A DNA stretch of 51,943 nucleotides from Ignavibacteriales bacterium (GTDB lineage: Bacteria > Bacteroidota > Ignavibacteria > UBA10030): assembly GCA_016193365.1 (NCBI GenBank), contig JACPSI010000157.1, positions 1-51,943 of the forward strand. Direction: 5' to 3'. The notes beneath the pieces are model-generated. The model had not been told where the DNA came from. It saw only the letters and a program-made list of their open reading frames with translations, and did not search any database. Shown in pieces: positions 25,344 to 34,045 of the stretch (position 1 is its first letter; every line of letters begins with the position of its first letter). Both the position numbers and the translations under genes were made by a program.

Positions 25344-26735
25344 ATGGAAAGCATTGATCTTGTCCCAAGACTGCCCCTCATCGGCGTACCGCGATCCGCC
25401 CTTAACTTTCTTATCGTTCAGCTTGTCCTCATCGCTTTTGCAATTGTCATGGATGTCAGTGTTTACTTGCCGCTGGTAGCCCTTGTCTTGCTCGTTCCAT
25501 TAAGCTTCGAACTGGGGTTGGTTCTCCTCGTTGTTTCGTTATTTGTGGATTATCATATCTGGTGGTACAGCGTAGCTGTACTCTTTTCTCTGCCATTTTG
25601 TTTTTCATTTTTTCTAAACCAGCGGGACATCAGGTGGAATTCCTTTGCCAACCCCATGTCAATTCCTCTCTTCGTATATGGTATATCTATCCTACCGTCG
25701 TTCTGGAATGCCGTTGAGCCCATAAAAAACATTGTTCTTTTGTTTAATGTCGTAGCGTTCTTGATTGTTTTCTACTCGCTGGTTGTCGCTCTACGCACGT
25801 ATGAAGATCTTCGAAGAGTCGTTGCTGTTTACCTCGGCATGACGATTCTCAACGGGCTCAATGTGATCCTGGAATCGATTGTAGGCGGAAGACGAGCATT
25901 TGGCTTTGCCGGGATTATGTATGTGGATTATGCAGGGCTGGGTATCTGCGTGAGTGCTGCGATGGCAATTGTTTCGCGAGTGAAAATGCAATTTGTTCTT
26001 ATCTTTGTTTCAATACTCCTCGCAGCTGCCCTGGTGTTGACCCAAACCCGGAGTATATGGCTGGCAACATTGCTCACGCTCATGGTTCTCGGCGCGTATG
26101 CCTTTCTCCGCCCCTCTGTGGCAGGGGAGTCACGGACACACCTGGCAGTGATCATGATTGGTGGACTAATGGTAATGGTTGGCGTTGGCGCATTTTTATT
26201 CTCATCTAACCCAGAAATTGAAAAACGCTCGTTGGAATTGGGCCAGGACAAAAGCCTCGGAGTTAGCGAAAGAGGTGAAATTGGTAGTTCGTTGACCTCA
26301 CGCCTCTTGATTTGGGACACGGCCCTTAATGCGTTTGTGGCACATCCGTTAGTCGGTATCGGCGTCTACGGTTTTCCGTTAGAGTCCGCTCAGTACTCCA
26401 GAATCCCTGCATTCCTCTATCGCAGGTTTGTAGCAGGTCTCTCCCCGCATCAAACTTTCTTTGCCGTTCTTGCGGAAACCGGAATCGTGGGATTTTTTGG
26501 ATTCACTGTTTTCTTGTTCGTTCTTTTACGTTCCGCTTTCCAGGCGATCCATCAAGCTTCCGACGAGCGGGGAAGAAAGTACGCGTTTGTAGGTGCTATT
26601 GCGGTCACATATTGTACGGTCTCCATGTTGTTCACAGATGCCTGGTTGTGGGGGCGGGGAATTATCCTGCTCGCGATGGTCATGGGATTGGTGATGGCCA
26701 ACAGGAAAATTGCCGCTCGGTCGATCACACATTGA
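25344..26735 (+). CDS. O-antigen ligase/polymerase (Wzy-like) membrane protein
   Basis: A very hydrophobic protein with about ten to twelve membrane segments. Its Wzy_C-type region is recognisable by TQTRSIWLATLLTLMVL and the later periplasmic-loop motif SRLLIWDTALNAFVAHPLVGIGVYGF. Such proteins polymerise or ligate undecaprenyl-linked repeat units on the periplasmic side. The frame is open from a GTG at 25329; ATG 25344 (463 residues) has a GGAAG site at suitable distance and is preferred. Its place beside wzz and the flippase favours polymerase over ligase. The two functions cannot be told apart by sequence alone. Confidence 0.85.
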   Translation: MESIDLVPRLPLIGVPRSALNFLIVQLVLIAFAIVMDVSVYLPLVALVLLVPLSFELGLVLLVVSLFVDYHIWWYSVAVLFSLPFCFSFFLNQRDIRWNSFANPMSIPLFVYGISILPSFWNAVEPIKNIVLLFNVVAFLIVFYSLVVALRTYEDLRRVVAVYLGMTILNGLNVILESIVGGRRAFGFAGIMYVDYAGLGICVSAAMAIVSRVKMQFVLIFVSILLAAALVLTQTRSIWLATLLTLMVLGAYAFLRPSVAGESRTHLAVIMIGGLMVMVGVGAFLFSSNPEIEKRSLELGQDKSLGVSERGEIGSSLTSRLLIWDTALNAFVAHPLVGIGVYGFPLESAQYSRIPAFLYRRFVAGLSPHQTFFAVLAETGIVGFFGFTVFLFVLLRSAFQAIHQASDERGRKYAFVGAIAVTYCTVSMLFTDAWLWGRGIILLAMVMGLVMANRKIAARSITH

Positions 26736-26739
26736 AGAG

Positions 26740-28260
26740 ATGAAACGGCTTCCATTTCTAAACGCCATCTCTGGTGTTGCTCAGATCGTTGTGAACACTG
26801 GCCTCCTCCTTGTGATTATACCGACATTTGTTCGAACCCTGGGACTTCAAGTCTATAGCACCTACGCACTGATTACAGCCATCGGCGGCCTCGGCGTTTT
26901 CACGAATTTTGGCTTCAATACGTCGTTGATCAAATATCTGGCCGAACTCAAAGACAAGGAAGAATCCGGTTATGACATCGTTGTAACGAGTATCATCATT
27001 GGAGTATCTACATCATTCGTAGTAGTCTTGTTGCTTGTGTTTAGCGACTTCATACTCTCAGGTTTGTTAAACCTTGGGCCCGAAACACTCAGCGCGTCGG
27101 TTCGCTGGTTTTTTTTCGCGTGTGTTGGTACCAATGCCTTCCAGGTAATCGGTCAGGTGCCAGGCGCGGTGCTCGATGCCCAACAAAGAGTCTACATCAC
27201 AAACGGGGTGCAGTTGGGTGTTGGAGCGCTGGGCAAAATCTCCATTCTCATATCCCTCCTGGTTGACCCAAGTTTGGCAACGGTGGGTTGGATTATGCTC
27301 GGATTCTCGTTCGTTGGGATGTTTCTTTTGGGCTGGTTTGCATTCAGAACGTGGGGTCGAATATCTTGTCCCTTGCTGTGGACGAGGTTTGCCGGTGTTG
27401 CACGAAAACATTTCGCCTACGGTCGAAACATTTATGCTACAGCGGTCATTGGTTTTTTCTATGAGCCTTTGACAAAAGTTCTTATCAGCCATTTTGTGGG
27501 TTTGACTGAAGTCGGCTTTTTCGATATTGCTCTACGGATCAAAGGATTCGTGTGGAGTGTGGTAGAACGCCTGCTTTATCCGTTGCTTCCCATGTTCGCT
27601 GGTAAGACGAGTTTCGAGTCCGTCCGAACGCTTATGGAAGAAGTACAACACAAACTGAGCGTGGCTATCGTCTCCGTAATAGTTGCCACAATTTTCCTCA
27701 GCGAGCCGCTCGTTTCCGTGTGGCTTGGAAGGACACTCTGGCCGGTGGTGCTCAGCGTCATCTGTGTTGTGACTTGTTACATGATCGCGTTGCTCTTTGT
27801 CCCGACTTATCATTTCCTGACCGTGAAGGGATATCCTCACAAGACCCTTCTGCTGCAAGCTGTGAACGTGGGTATGAACGTCGTGTTATTCGGATCCCTT
27901 GTTCCATGGTTTGGATATTTTGGAGCGTTATCTGCTTTTTGTCTGGCGGTCCTCACTTCGACGGTGATGAGTGCTTGGTATCAATGGTCGATTCTCCATA
28001 GCAAGCCCGTTGCTTCTCGAGACTCCGCTTTGAGACTTGTCAAACTAGCAGGATCTCTTTTGCTTGCCAACTATGCAACAACCTTGATCCTGGAAGGGTA
28101 TTGGATACGCATTTGTGCGCTCATAGCAGTAAATGGAGTAGCAACAATTCTTTTGTCGCGATGGCTGAAAATGATCACGCGCGAGGACGTCAAGCGCTAT
28201 GTTGGCCTTGACAGCCGATTTGGCCTTGTGCTGAAAAAGTTGCTTGTCCAGAGAGCATGA
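26740..28260 (+). CDS. Polysaccharide flippase (Wzx/MOP family)
   Basis: About 506 residues with 12-14 predicted membrane helices and the MATE/MOP pattern: VVNTGLLLVIIPTFVRTLGL at the N-terminus, IGGLGVFTNFGFNTSLIKYLA, and PLTKVLISHFVGLTEVGFFDIALRI. It would flip undecaprenyl-pyrophosphate-linked repeat units across the inner membrane. The frame extends to a TTG at 26710, but ATG 26740, 4 bp after the stop of the Wzy-like gene, has a GAAGAG site and gives the typical N-terminus. A second, different flippase lies at 43632. Confidence 0.88.
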   Translation: MKRLPFLNAISGVAQIVVNTGLLLVIIPTFVRTLGLQVYSTYALITAIGGLGVFTNFGFNTSLIKYLAELKDKEESGYDIVVTSIIIGVSTSFVVVLLLVFSDFILSGLLNLGPETLSASVRWFFFACVGTNAFQVIGQVPGAVLDAQQRVYITNGVQLGVGALGKISILISLLVDPSLATVGWIMLGFSFVGMFLLGWFAFRTWGRISCPLLWTRFAGVARKHFAYGRNIYATAVIGFFYEPLTKVLISHFVGLTEVGFFDIALRIKGFVWSVVERLLYPLLPMFAGKTSFESVRTLMEEVQHKLSVAIVSVIVATIFLSEPLVSVWLGRTLWPVVLSVICVVTCYMIALLFVPTYHFLTVKGYPHKTLLLQAVNVGMNVVLFGSLVPWFGYFGALSAFCLAVLTSTVMSAWYQWSILHSKPVASRDSALRLVKLAGSLLLANYATTLILEGYWIRICALIAVNGVATILLSRWLKMITREDVKRYVGLDSRFGLVLKKLLVQRA

Positions 28261-28979
28261 TGGCACTTAAGAAATGGATAAATAATTTGGTGGGACTCTC
28301 GGGTTACCAGATCGCCAGGAGGCCTTCAGTGGCTCGGGACATTGCGCGTGGAAAATACAGCTGGCTTCAAGAAATGGACATCGCAACAGTTTTGGACATA
28401 GGCGCAAACACCGGAGCGTTTGCTGAAATGATGCGTCAAATTCTCCCGCAGGCCATGATTTACTCCTTCGAGCCCCTGGAATCATGCTATAAGCAGTTGA
28501 TTTCGAAAGCACCCGTTCTGAGACCAATGCAATGCTTTCAGTTTGCGCTGGGCCAAGAACATGCTATAAAGACAATGTATCGCAATGATTACTCTCCCAG
28601 TTCTTCCCTTCTACCGATGGGAAAACGAGTTCATGAGGCTTTTCCCTTTACGCGACATGCAGTTGAAGAACAGATCGTGGTGCGTTCATTGGACGAGGTC
28701 GCCGGCGAGTTATTTTTGAAGAAGCCCATACTTCTAAAAGCAGACGTCCAAGGTTACGAACTGAATGTTCTGACAGGAGCGGAAAAGACCCTGCCCATGA
28801 TTGACATACTCATTCTCGAGACGAGTTTCGTGGAGCTATATGTGGGACAACCTTTGTTTGATGAGGTGTATCAATTCTTGCATGACCGACGATTCTCTTA
28901 TAGCGGGAGCCTTGGACAGATACTTGATCCATCTAAAGGGGTCATACTTCAGGAGGATTCAATTTTTGTACGCAGATGA
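28257..28979 (+). CDS. FkbM-family methyltransferase (first copy)
   Basis: The 240-residue protein has the SAM-binding motif VLDIGANTGAFAEMM, the acidic loop IYSFEPLESCYKQL, and the FkbM-typical central block LKADVQGYELNVLTGAEKTL. Members methylate hydroxyl groups of sugars or polyketides. Here a sugar of the polysaccharide repeat unit or a capping residue is likely. It overlaps the flippase gene by 4 bp (ATGA). The second FkbM gene at 29116 is only distantly similar, so the two probably act on different positions. Confidence 0.88.
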   Translation: MMALKKWINNLVGLSGYQIARRPSVARDIARGKYSWLQEMDIATVLDIGANTGAFAEMMRQILPQAMIYSFEPLESCYKQLISKAPVLRPMQCFQFALGQEHAIKTMYRNDYSPSSSLLPMGKRVHEAFPFTRHAVEEQIVVRSLDEVAGELFLKKPILLKADVQGYELNVLTGAEKTLPMIDILILETSFVELYVGQPLFDEVYQFLHDRRFSYSGSLGQILDPSKGVILQEDSIFVRR

Positions 28980-28990
28980 AAAGAGAAGGA

Positions 28991-29119
28991 ATGAAATCGA
29001 AAAGCGTCTATGCCGCAAAAATAATGATTAGGATGTACCTGTTACGTAACTGGCGGGGGAAAAAGCCAGATGTGGAATCAGCCGATGTACGTCAGCCCCC
29101 AAGTGAACGCACTACATGA
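28991..29119 (+). CDS. Possible 42-residue mini-ORF upstream of second FkbM gene
   Basis: The only open frame in the 136-bp gap between the two FkbM genes begins MKSKSVYAAKIMIRMYLLRN and ends in PPSERTT. Its stop overlaps the next start codon (ATGA at 29116). It has a basic N-terminal half and no recognised domain. It might be a coupling leader peptide, a gene remnant, or chance. Confidence 0.25.
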   Translation: MKSKSVYAAKIMIRMYLLRNWRGKKPDVESADVRQPPSERTT

Positions 29120-29844
29120 GGATTAGAAGTTTAGTAAAAAAGCACCTCCCGCGGTCATCCCATCTTCTTCTTCGAGCTCTATTCGCTAAGAGAAAGAAGA
29201 CAGTGTCTCAGATGGGCCAGGATTTTTGGGTGTTCGGCGAGGTGTTCAATGGAATGGAGAACGGATTTTTTCTTGAAGTCGGTTCAGCGGATGGTATTAC
29301 CTTTAGCAACACGTTTCTGCTGGAGAAAAGATACGGTTGGCGAGGCATTTGTATTGAACCGAACCCATTGTTGTTTAACGACCTGCGTCGCGTCAGAAAT
29401 GCCATTTGTTTGAATGTATGTGTAGACTCTCAAGAAGGCGAGGTCGATTTCGTGCACAGAGATGTTTTAGGAGGGATTGTGGATAACGATACAGACAACA
29501 AGCGAGAAGCAATCGGAATAACACAAGCCAATATATTCCGCCTTAAGACAAAGACGCTTTCGTCGATCCTGAAATCGGAAAATGCTCCGCATACCATTGA
29601 TTACTTCTCCATAGACGTTGAGGGCGCAGAGGATCGCGTTCTTTGCGAGTTCCCTTTTGATGAGTACAAGTTCAAATCCATGACAATCGAACGACCAAAG
29701 CCGCGATTAAGAGAAGTTCTGGCTCGAAATGGATACTTGTCCGTTAAGGAAATACCGAATCATGATGTTTTTTACATACATCAATCATTCTATCGGGAGT
29801 ATGAGCGGAACATATTCCAGTTTTGGTCGCGACATTTGAGATAA
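29116..29844 (+). CDS. FkbM-family methyltransferase (second copy)
   Basis: The 242-residue protein shows SQMGQDFWVFGEVF, the SAM motif FFLEVGSADGITFSNT, the acidic loop GICIEPNPLLFNDLRR, and the FkbM block IDYFSIDVEGAEDRVL. It belongs to the branch whose members often begin with a SQxGQD motif. Its N-terminus is basic (RIRSLVKKHLPRSSH). It probably methylates a sugar of the polysaccharide. A 91-bp gap separates it from the next glycosyltransferase. Confidence 0.88.
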   Translation: MRIRSLVKKHLPRSSHLLLRALFAKRKKTVSQMGQDFWVFGEVFNGMENGFFLEVGSADGITFSNTFLLEKRYGWRGICIEPNPLLFNDLRRVRNAICLNVCVDSQEGEVDFVHRDVLGGIVDNDTDNKREAIGITQANIFRLKTKTLSSILKSENAPHTIDYFSIDVEGAEDRVLCEFPFDEYKFKSMTIERPKPRLREVLARNGYLSVKEIPNHDVFYIHQSFYREYERNIFQFWSRHLR

Positions 29845-29864
29845 GGAAAAGAGAACCCAGCTGA

Positions 29865-29939
29865 ATGAGTTTATCGTTGAGCGAGAAAAAGTATGCCTTG
29901 GTCAAGGGGCCGAAATTGCCGGTCTTTGACGTGCAATGA
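29865..29939 (+). CDS. Possible 24-residue mini-ORF upstream of GT2 gene
   Basis: The gap between the second FkbM gene and the GT2 gene holds the open frame MSLSLSEKKYALVKGPKLPV plus four residues. Its stop overlaps the GT2 start codon (ATGA at 29936). No domain is recognised. It could be a leftover of a deleted gene or a coupling leader; support is weak. Confidence 0.2.
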   Translation: MSLSLSEKKYALVKGPKLPVFDVQ

Positions 29940-30718
29940 GAATCTCCATCATAACACCTTCGTTGAATCAAGGAAAGTTTATCGAGGAAACGATTCGCTC
30001 TGTCATGAATCAAAATCATGACGACGTTGAGCACATTGTGATGGATGGGGAGTCAACCGACAACACTGTGTCGATTTTGGAGCGATATTCCCACCTCAAA
30101 TGGGTTCGTGAGAAGGATTCCGGCCAGTCCAATGCAATCAACAAGGGTTTTCGAAGCGCTACGGGCGAAATTTTGGGTTGGCTCAATTCGGACGACTATT
30201 ATGAAAAGAACATCTTCGCAGATATTGTCCGCTACTTCCAAAGTCGCCCCGATTGCATGATGTTATACGGTGATATTAGTTTTGTCAACTCAAAAGGTGA
30301 ATTGATTACGAAAATCACTGGTGACACGATCAATCACGCGAGGCTGATACAATGTCCTGATGTCGTCCGTCAACCGAGTTTCTTTTGGAGACGGACACTC
30401 ATGGACCAGGTCGGGATGCTAGACGAAACTCTACATCTTGTCATGGATTTCGATTTCTTTTTGAGGATCTCGAAGCATCATCATTTTCATTACCTACCTA
30501 AAAACTTCAGCTATTATCGACTCTATGATCAAAACAAAAGTGTCTCTCTCGGACGTCGTCAAGTGCTGGAGATGTATATGGTATACAGAAAGAACAAGAT
30601 CAGCTTCACACCAGCAATCGCCCTGTTTTTGGTGAAGAAATTGATGCGGACGTTTGCGCCGATGAATGGCCTTATCGACTTTCTTCGGAAACAGCGACGA
30701 CATAACGCTCCGTCGTGA
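29936..30718 (+). CDS. GT2-family glycosyltransferase
   Basis: The 260-residue protein has the GT-A fold start ISIITPSLNQGKFIEETIRSV, VEHIVMDGESTDNTV, the EKDSGQSNAINKGF block and the metal-binding LGWLNSDDYY. The later RQPSFFWRR and MDFDFFLRISKHH blocks also match. It would add one sugar to the lipid-linked repeat unit on the cytoplasmic face. Donor and acceptor cannot be read from sequence. The next gene starts at an overlapping GTGA. Confidence 0.9.
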   Translation: MRISIITPSLNQGKFIEETIRSVMNQNHDDVEHIVMDGESTDNTVSILERYSHLKWVREKDSGQSNAINKGFRSATGEILGWLNSDDYYEKNIFADIVRYFQSRPDCMMLYGDISFVNSKGELITKITGDTINHARLIQCPDVVRQPSFFWRRTLMDQVGMLDETLHLVMDFDFFLRISKHHHFHYLPKNFSYYRLYDQNKSVSLGRRQVLEMYMVYRKNKISFTPAIALFLVKKLMRTFAPMNGLIDFLRKQRRHNAPS

Positions 30719-31938
30719 AAAAAAGAATACTGTTTGTCGACGAAGATCAGCAACGGAATGGTTCGACCGTGAGTTTGGAATACCTCGTGAAGGGATTTCA
30801 CTCCCGAGGTTATGATACTTTTGTATTGACGTGGAAGAAAGACCCAGGGGCGAAATCGGTTTTGAAGCAATCGGCGACGCTGATAGATGGAACGCGCTGG
30901 GGACTGCCTTCGATAACCCTGCATGTCCATTTTGTCTACGACATACCCGTTCTTTCTTGGAGTGGCCTCAAATCCGTCACGTTTGATAGTTTGAAGTTCT
31001 TTCTCGGAATTATGATCGTTTTCAAAACGATAAGAGAAACTCAACCTGATGTTGTGTACATCAACGAATATTCTGTTGTTCAAGCTTCTATCGCCTCGTG
31101 GCTGTCGGGGAAGCCGTCTGTGGCCCATATCAGAAGTCAACTTCTCAATGGAACATTCGGGATTCGGCGGTTTCTGCTCTCTCGTCTCATGTTAACAACC
31201 AACAAAGCAATATTCGCGATCACGGAGCGTGAGGCAAATCAGCTGCATTGGCCTGTCAATCAACAACATAGAATTCATGTCGTGGGGGAATTCTTTTCAC
31301 ACACTGGATTGACCGTCCATGATTCAAAAAAATGTAAAGAGGCTTTTGGATTGCCATTGGACAGGAGTATCATCACAATGCTTGGGGGCATCAAAGATAT
31401 CAAAGGGACAATCGATTTCTTGAGGGCAGCCGAGATCGTCGTCTCCAAGAATGATCGGGTGGTTTTTGTCATCGCAGGTTCTGACTACAAAGATGGAAAT
31501 TCAGGCAGACGGGCATACTTTCACGAGTGCATGAGGATTGTGGACTCGCTTAAAAAGAAAGGATCAGTTCGCATGTTAGGTGCTATTGGCAATTCGCTGG
31601 ACCTCATTCTTGCCTCGGATATTGTGGTTTCTCCCTCCCCACGAACGCATTTTTCCAGGCCGGTCATCGAAGCATGGGGGCTTGGAAAGCCCGTAATCGC
31701 GACAAGAACGGATCATATGCAGGATCTCGTCACGCAAGGTACAGATGCATTTCTCGTGGACGCTGGAGATCATGATTCTCTTGCAAGCTGCCTTTCTACC
31801 CTTTTGGTGGATGAGCAACTACGGGACAGACTAGGTGTTGCGGGCAAGAGCAGGGTGGCTGAGGAATTTGACGCCGACAAAAATATCCAGAGAATAGTCG
31901 ACATATGTGATTCTTTGGTGAGTCAGAAAAATGGGTAA
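30715..31938 (+). CDS. GT4-family glycosyltransferase
   Basis: The 407-residue protein has a GT-B layout. The N-terminal domain begins RILFVDEDQQRNGSTVSLEYL. The C-terminal domain shows ITMLGGIKDIKGTIDFLRAA, the VRMLGAIGNSLDLILASDIVV block and the donor-site sequence FSRPVIEAWGLGKPVIATR. The start is GTG, overlapping the stop of the GT2 gene by 4 bp. It overlaps the next gene by 8 bp. The EX7E donor motif is modified at its first acidic position (HFSRPVIEA), so the donor preference could be unusual. Confidence 0.88.
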   Translation: MKKRILFVDEDQQRNGSTVSLEYLVKGFHSRGYDTFVLTWKKDPGAKSVLKQSATLIDGTRWGLPSITLHVHFVYDIPVLSWSGLKSVTFDSLKFFLGIMIVFKTIRETQPDVVYINEYSVVQASIASWLSGKPSVAHIRSQLLNGTFGIRRFLLSRLMLTTNKAIFAITEREANQLHWPVNQQHRIHVVGEFFSHTGLTVHDSKKCKEAFGLPLDRSIITMLGGIKDIKGTIDFLRAAEIVVSKNDRVVFVIAGSDYKDGNSGRRAYFHECMRIVDSLKKKGSVRMLGAIGNSLDLILASDIVVSPSPRTHFSRPVIEAWGLGKPVIATRTDHMQDLVTQGTDAFLVDAGDHDSLASCLSTLLVDEQLRDRLGVAGKSRVAEEFDADKNIQRIVDICDSLVSQKNG

Positions 31939-32860
31939 CACTGTATTGACGACCCCGAAAATTGTTGCTGTAGTTCTTAACTACAAGCGCCCACAGGAAA
32001 CTGTGGAATGCGTTCGATCGCTGGTAGAATCGACATACGAGGGCGTGGAAATTGTCGTGGTGGACAATGCCTCTTCAGACGGCTCCGCAGAACTCATCCG
32101 AGGTCTCTACCATCGTGTGACAGTTGTGCAAGCAGAAAAAAATCTCGGATATGCCGGTGGTATGAACTTGGGTATACGACGGGCGTTACAATTATCTGCG
32201 ACTTATATCCTGATCATCAATAGCGATACTTTTGTGAAGAAAGACGCGTTAAAGCTTCTTGTTCAGGAATTAGGGGAAAGGCCGAATGCAGGAGCCGCAA
32301 GTGGAACGTTCCTGTACTATCCAGAGACAAATAAGGTGTGGTACGCAGGAGGAAAGTTGATGTACTGGCAGGCCCACGCGCAGACAAAACGCACATTTCC
32401 CGACAACTGGTTAAGCGGTACATGTAAAACTGAGGAAGTATCCTTTCTCTCAGGCTGTGCTATTGTTTTTCGCGCACAATCACTGTTAGAGGTTGGCCTG
32501 TTCGACGAACGTTATTTCATGTACTTGGAAGATGTGGATTTGTCTGCTCGTTTTGCTGCAAAAGGGCTCGATTTGTTGTACGTTCCGGAGGCAGTATTCT
32601 ACCACAGACTGTTTCAGGATGTTGATGAGCCTTTAAAAGTGTACTTTAGTATGAGGAACCGACTTTTATTCCTTAACGCCCAAAGGATCCTTGACCGCAT
32701 TGTGGGGGCGGTTTATTTTTCATTGATGTTAGCGACCAAAGTAACTCTTTGGAGTTTGACGAGGTCCGATCTGAGGCGAGCAGCACTGCTGGGAGTCACA
32801 GATTTTTTCAAGGGACGCTACTACGAAGGTCGAGGGTTGATCTTCATTGCCAAAAAGTGA
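31931..32860 (+). CDS. GT2-family glycosyltransferase (rhamnosyltransferase-like)
   Basis: The 309-residue protein has VAVVLNYKRPQETVECVRSL, VVVDNASSDGSAELIR, EKNLGYAGGMNLGIRRAL, LIINSDTFV (DXD-type position) and the GT2 blocks SFLSGCAIVFRAQSL and MYLEDVDLSARFAAKG. This subgroup often transfers rhamnose or related deoxy sugars, which would fit the rmlB/rmlC-like genes at the start of the locus. The assignment of donor is inference. A hydrophobic stretch near residue 270 may help membrane association. Confidence 0.9.
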   Translation: MGNTVLTTPKIVAVVLNYKRPQETVECVRSLVESTYEGVEIVVVDNASSDGSAELIRGLYHRVTVVQAEKNLGYAGGMNLGIRRALQLSATYILIINSDTFVKKDALKLLVQELGERPNAGAASGTFLYYPETNKVWYAGGKLMYWQAHAQTKRTFPDNWLSGTCKTEEVSFLSGCAIVFRAQSLLEVGLFDERYFMYLEDVDLSARFAAKGLDLLYVPEAVFYHRLFQDVDEPLKVYFSMRNRLLFLNAQRILDRIVGAVYFSLMLATKVTLWSLTRSDLRRAALLGVTDFFKGRYYEGRGLIFIAKK

Positions 32861-32902
32861 TGGGTAAGAATACACGTTTGGGTTTTACAATTGGTGGAAC
32901 GG

Positions 32903-34045
32903 ATGCGTATTGGTATTGATGCCCGTGGTGCTATGAAGGTCACTGACGGAGTGGGCCGCTACGCGATCGAGTTGCTGCGAGCTTTTTCGAAAAGGGATGA
33001 CGACAATCAATACTTTGTCCTCAAAAATCCGCAGACAAATTTCTCTTTTGAATATGACCATCGGTTTCACGAACTGTCCGTCTCCCTGAATCGATTCAGT
33101 ATAGAAGAACAATTGTTCTTGCCGGGAATACTCTCGAGGCTAAAGCTTGACCTCTTTCACTCGCTGCATGCCACTCTTCCGCTTGCGCACAAAGGCGCAA
33201 AAATTGTAACCGTTCATGATATCTTTCCTATCTTTCTACCTTGGAGTTTCGGTGGAGGCACGGTGAGAAACAAATTCACAGCGGTTTCCTTCTCTGCTTT
33301 ATTACGTCTCTGTTTGAAGAAGGCCACTCTGGTCATCGCCGATTCTGTGCATACGGCCAGAGACTTGAGCGCCCATCTTGACCTTGATCCTGGTCGAGTA
33401 AGGCAGATTTACCCCGGCACTGATCACCTATTTCCATCAAAGAAGCCCAGCCCCAAGTCAAGCGATTCTCCTGAGATTCACGCAATATCCAAACCGTACC
33501 TGATTACGGTGACGAACTTTAGACCTCACAAAAATATGGACAAGATTTTAGAGGCATTTAGATTGATAAGGTCAAGAATACCCTCTTTTACTCTGGTGGT
33601 CATTGGAGACGACCCCAAGGGACGTGCTTCGCGGCTCGGATCACTTGAAGAATTTGAAGCTCAAAAAGTACGTCTCCTCGGGTTCGTGAGTGATGGAATG
33701 CTTGCAAATCTGTTGGAGTCCTCTGAAGCTTTTTTGTTTCCTTCCCTGTATGAAGGCTTTGGTTTCCCAATCCTCGAAGCAATGGCGAGGGGGACCCCGG
33801 TTATTACCTCTGCTATTGCTTCTTTGCCGGAGGTGGCAGCAGACGCGGCGGTCTACGTAGACCCCAACAACGCTGAGGCTATTGCACAGGCTGTCATGAA
33901 CCTCCATACAAACAAGAAATTGAAGAAAGATCTTCAGGATCGAGGTCGGCGACAGGCAAAGAAGTTTCAATGGCAAAATACCGCGGAAAAAACGCTCCGG
34001 GTGTACGATGAAGCAATCGGGCGTTCTTCCAGTTTGCACATATGA
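32903..34045 (+). CDS. GT4-family glycosyltransferase
   Basis: About 380 residues with the GT4 start RIGIDARGAMKVTDGVGRYA, LFHSLHATLPL, VTVHDIFPIFLP and the donor-site block FLFPSLYEGFGFPILEAMAR containing the EX7E motif. This N-terminus is typical of mannosyltransferase-B-like GT4 enzymes. The frame is open from TTG 32891, but ATG 32903 gives the canonical N-terminus and follows a GGTGG site. It overlaps the next gene by 4 bp (ATGA). Confidence 0.9.
   Translation: MRIGIDARGAMKVTDGVGRYAIELLRAFSKRDDDNQYFVLKNPQTNFSFEYDHRFHELSVSLNRFSIEEQLFLPGILSRLKLDLFHSLHATLPLAHKGAKIVTVHDIFPIFLPWSFGGGTVRNKFTAVSFSALLRLCLKKATLVIADSVHTARDLSAHLDLDPGRVRQIYPGTDHLFPSKKPSPKSSDSPEIHAISKPYLITVTNFRPHKNMDKILEAFRLIRSRIPSFTLVVIGDDPKGRASRLGSLEEFEAQKVRLLGFVSDGMLANLLESSEAFLFPSLYEGFGFPILEAMARGTPVITSAIASLPEVAADAAVYVDPNNAEAIAQAVMNLHTNKKLKKDLQDRGRRQAKKFQWQNTAEKTLRVYDEAIGRSSSLHI

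Noticed and set aside
28801-29031. A 76-codon open frame at the end of the first FkbM gene
   Set aside because: Most of it overlaps the FkbM gene in another frame, and the translation has no family features.
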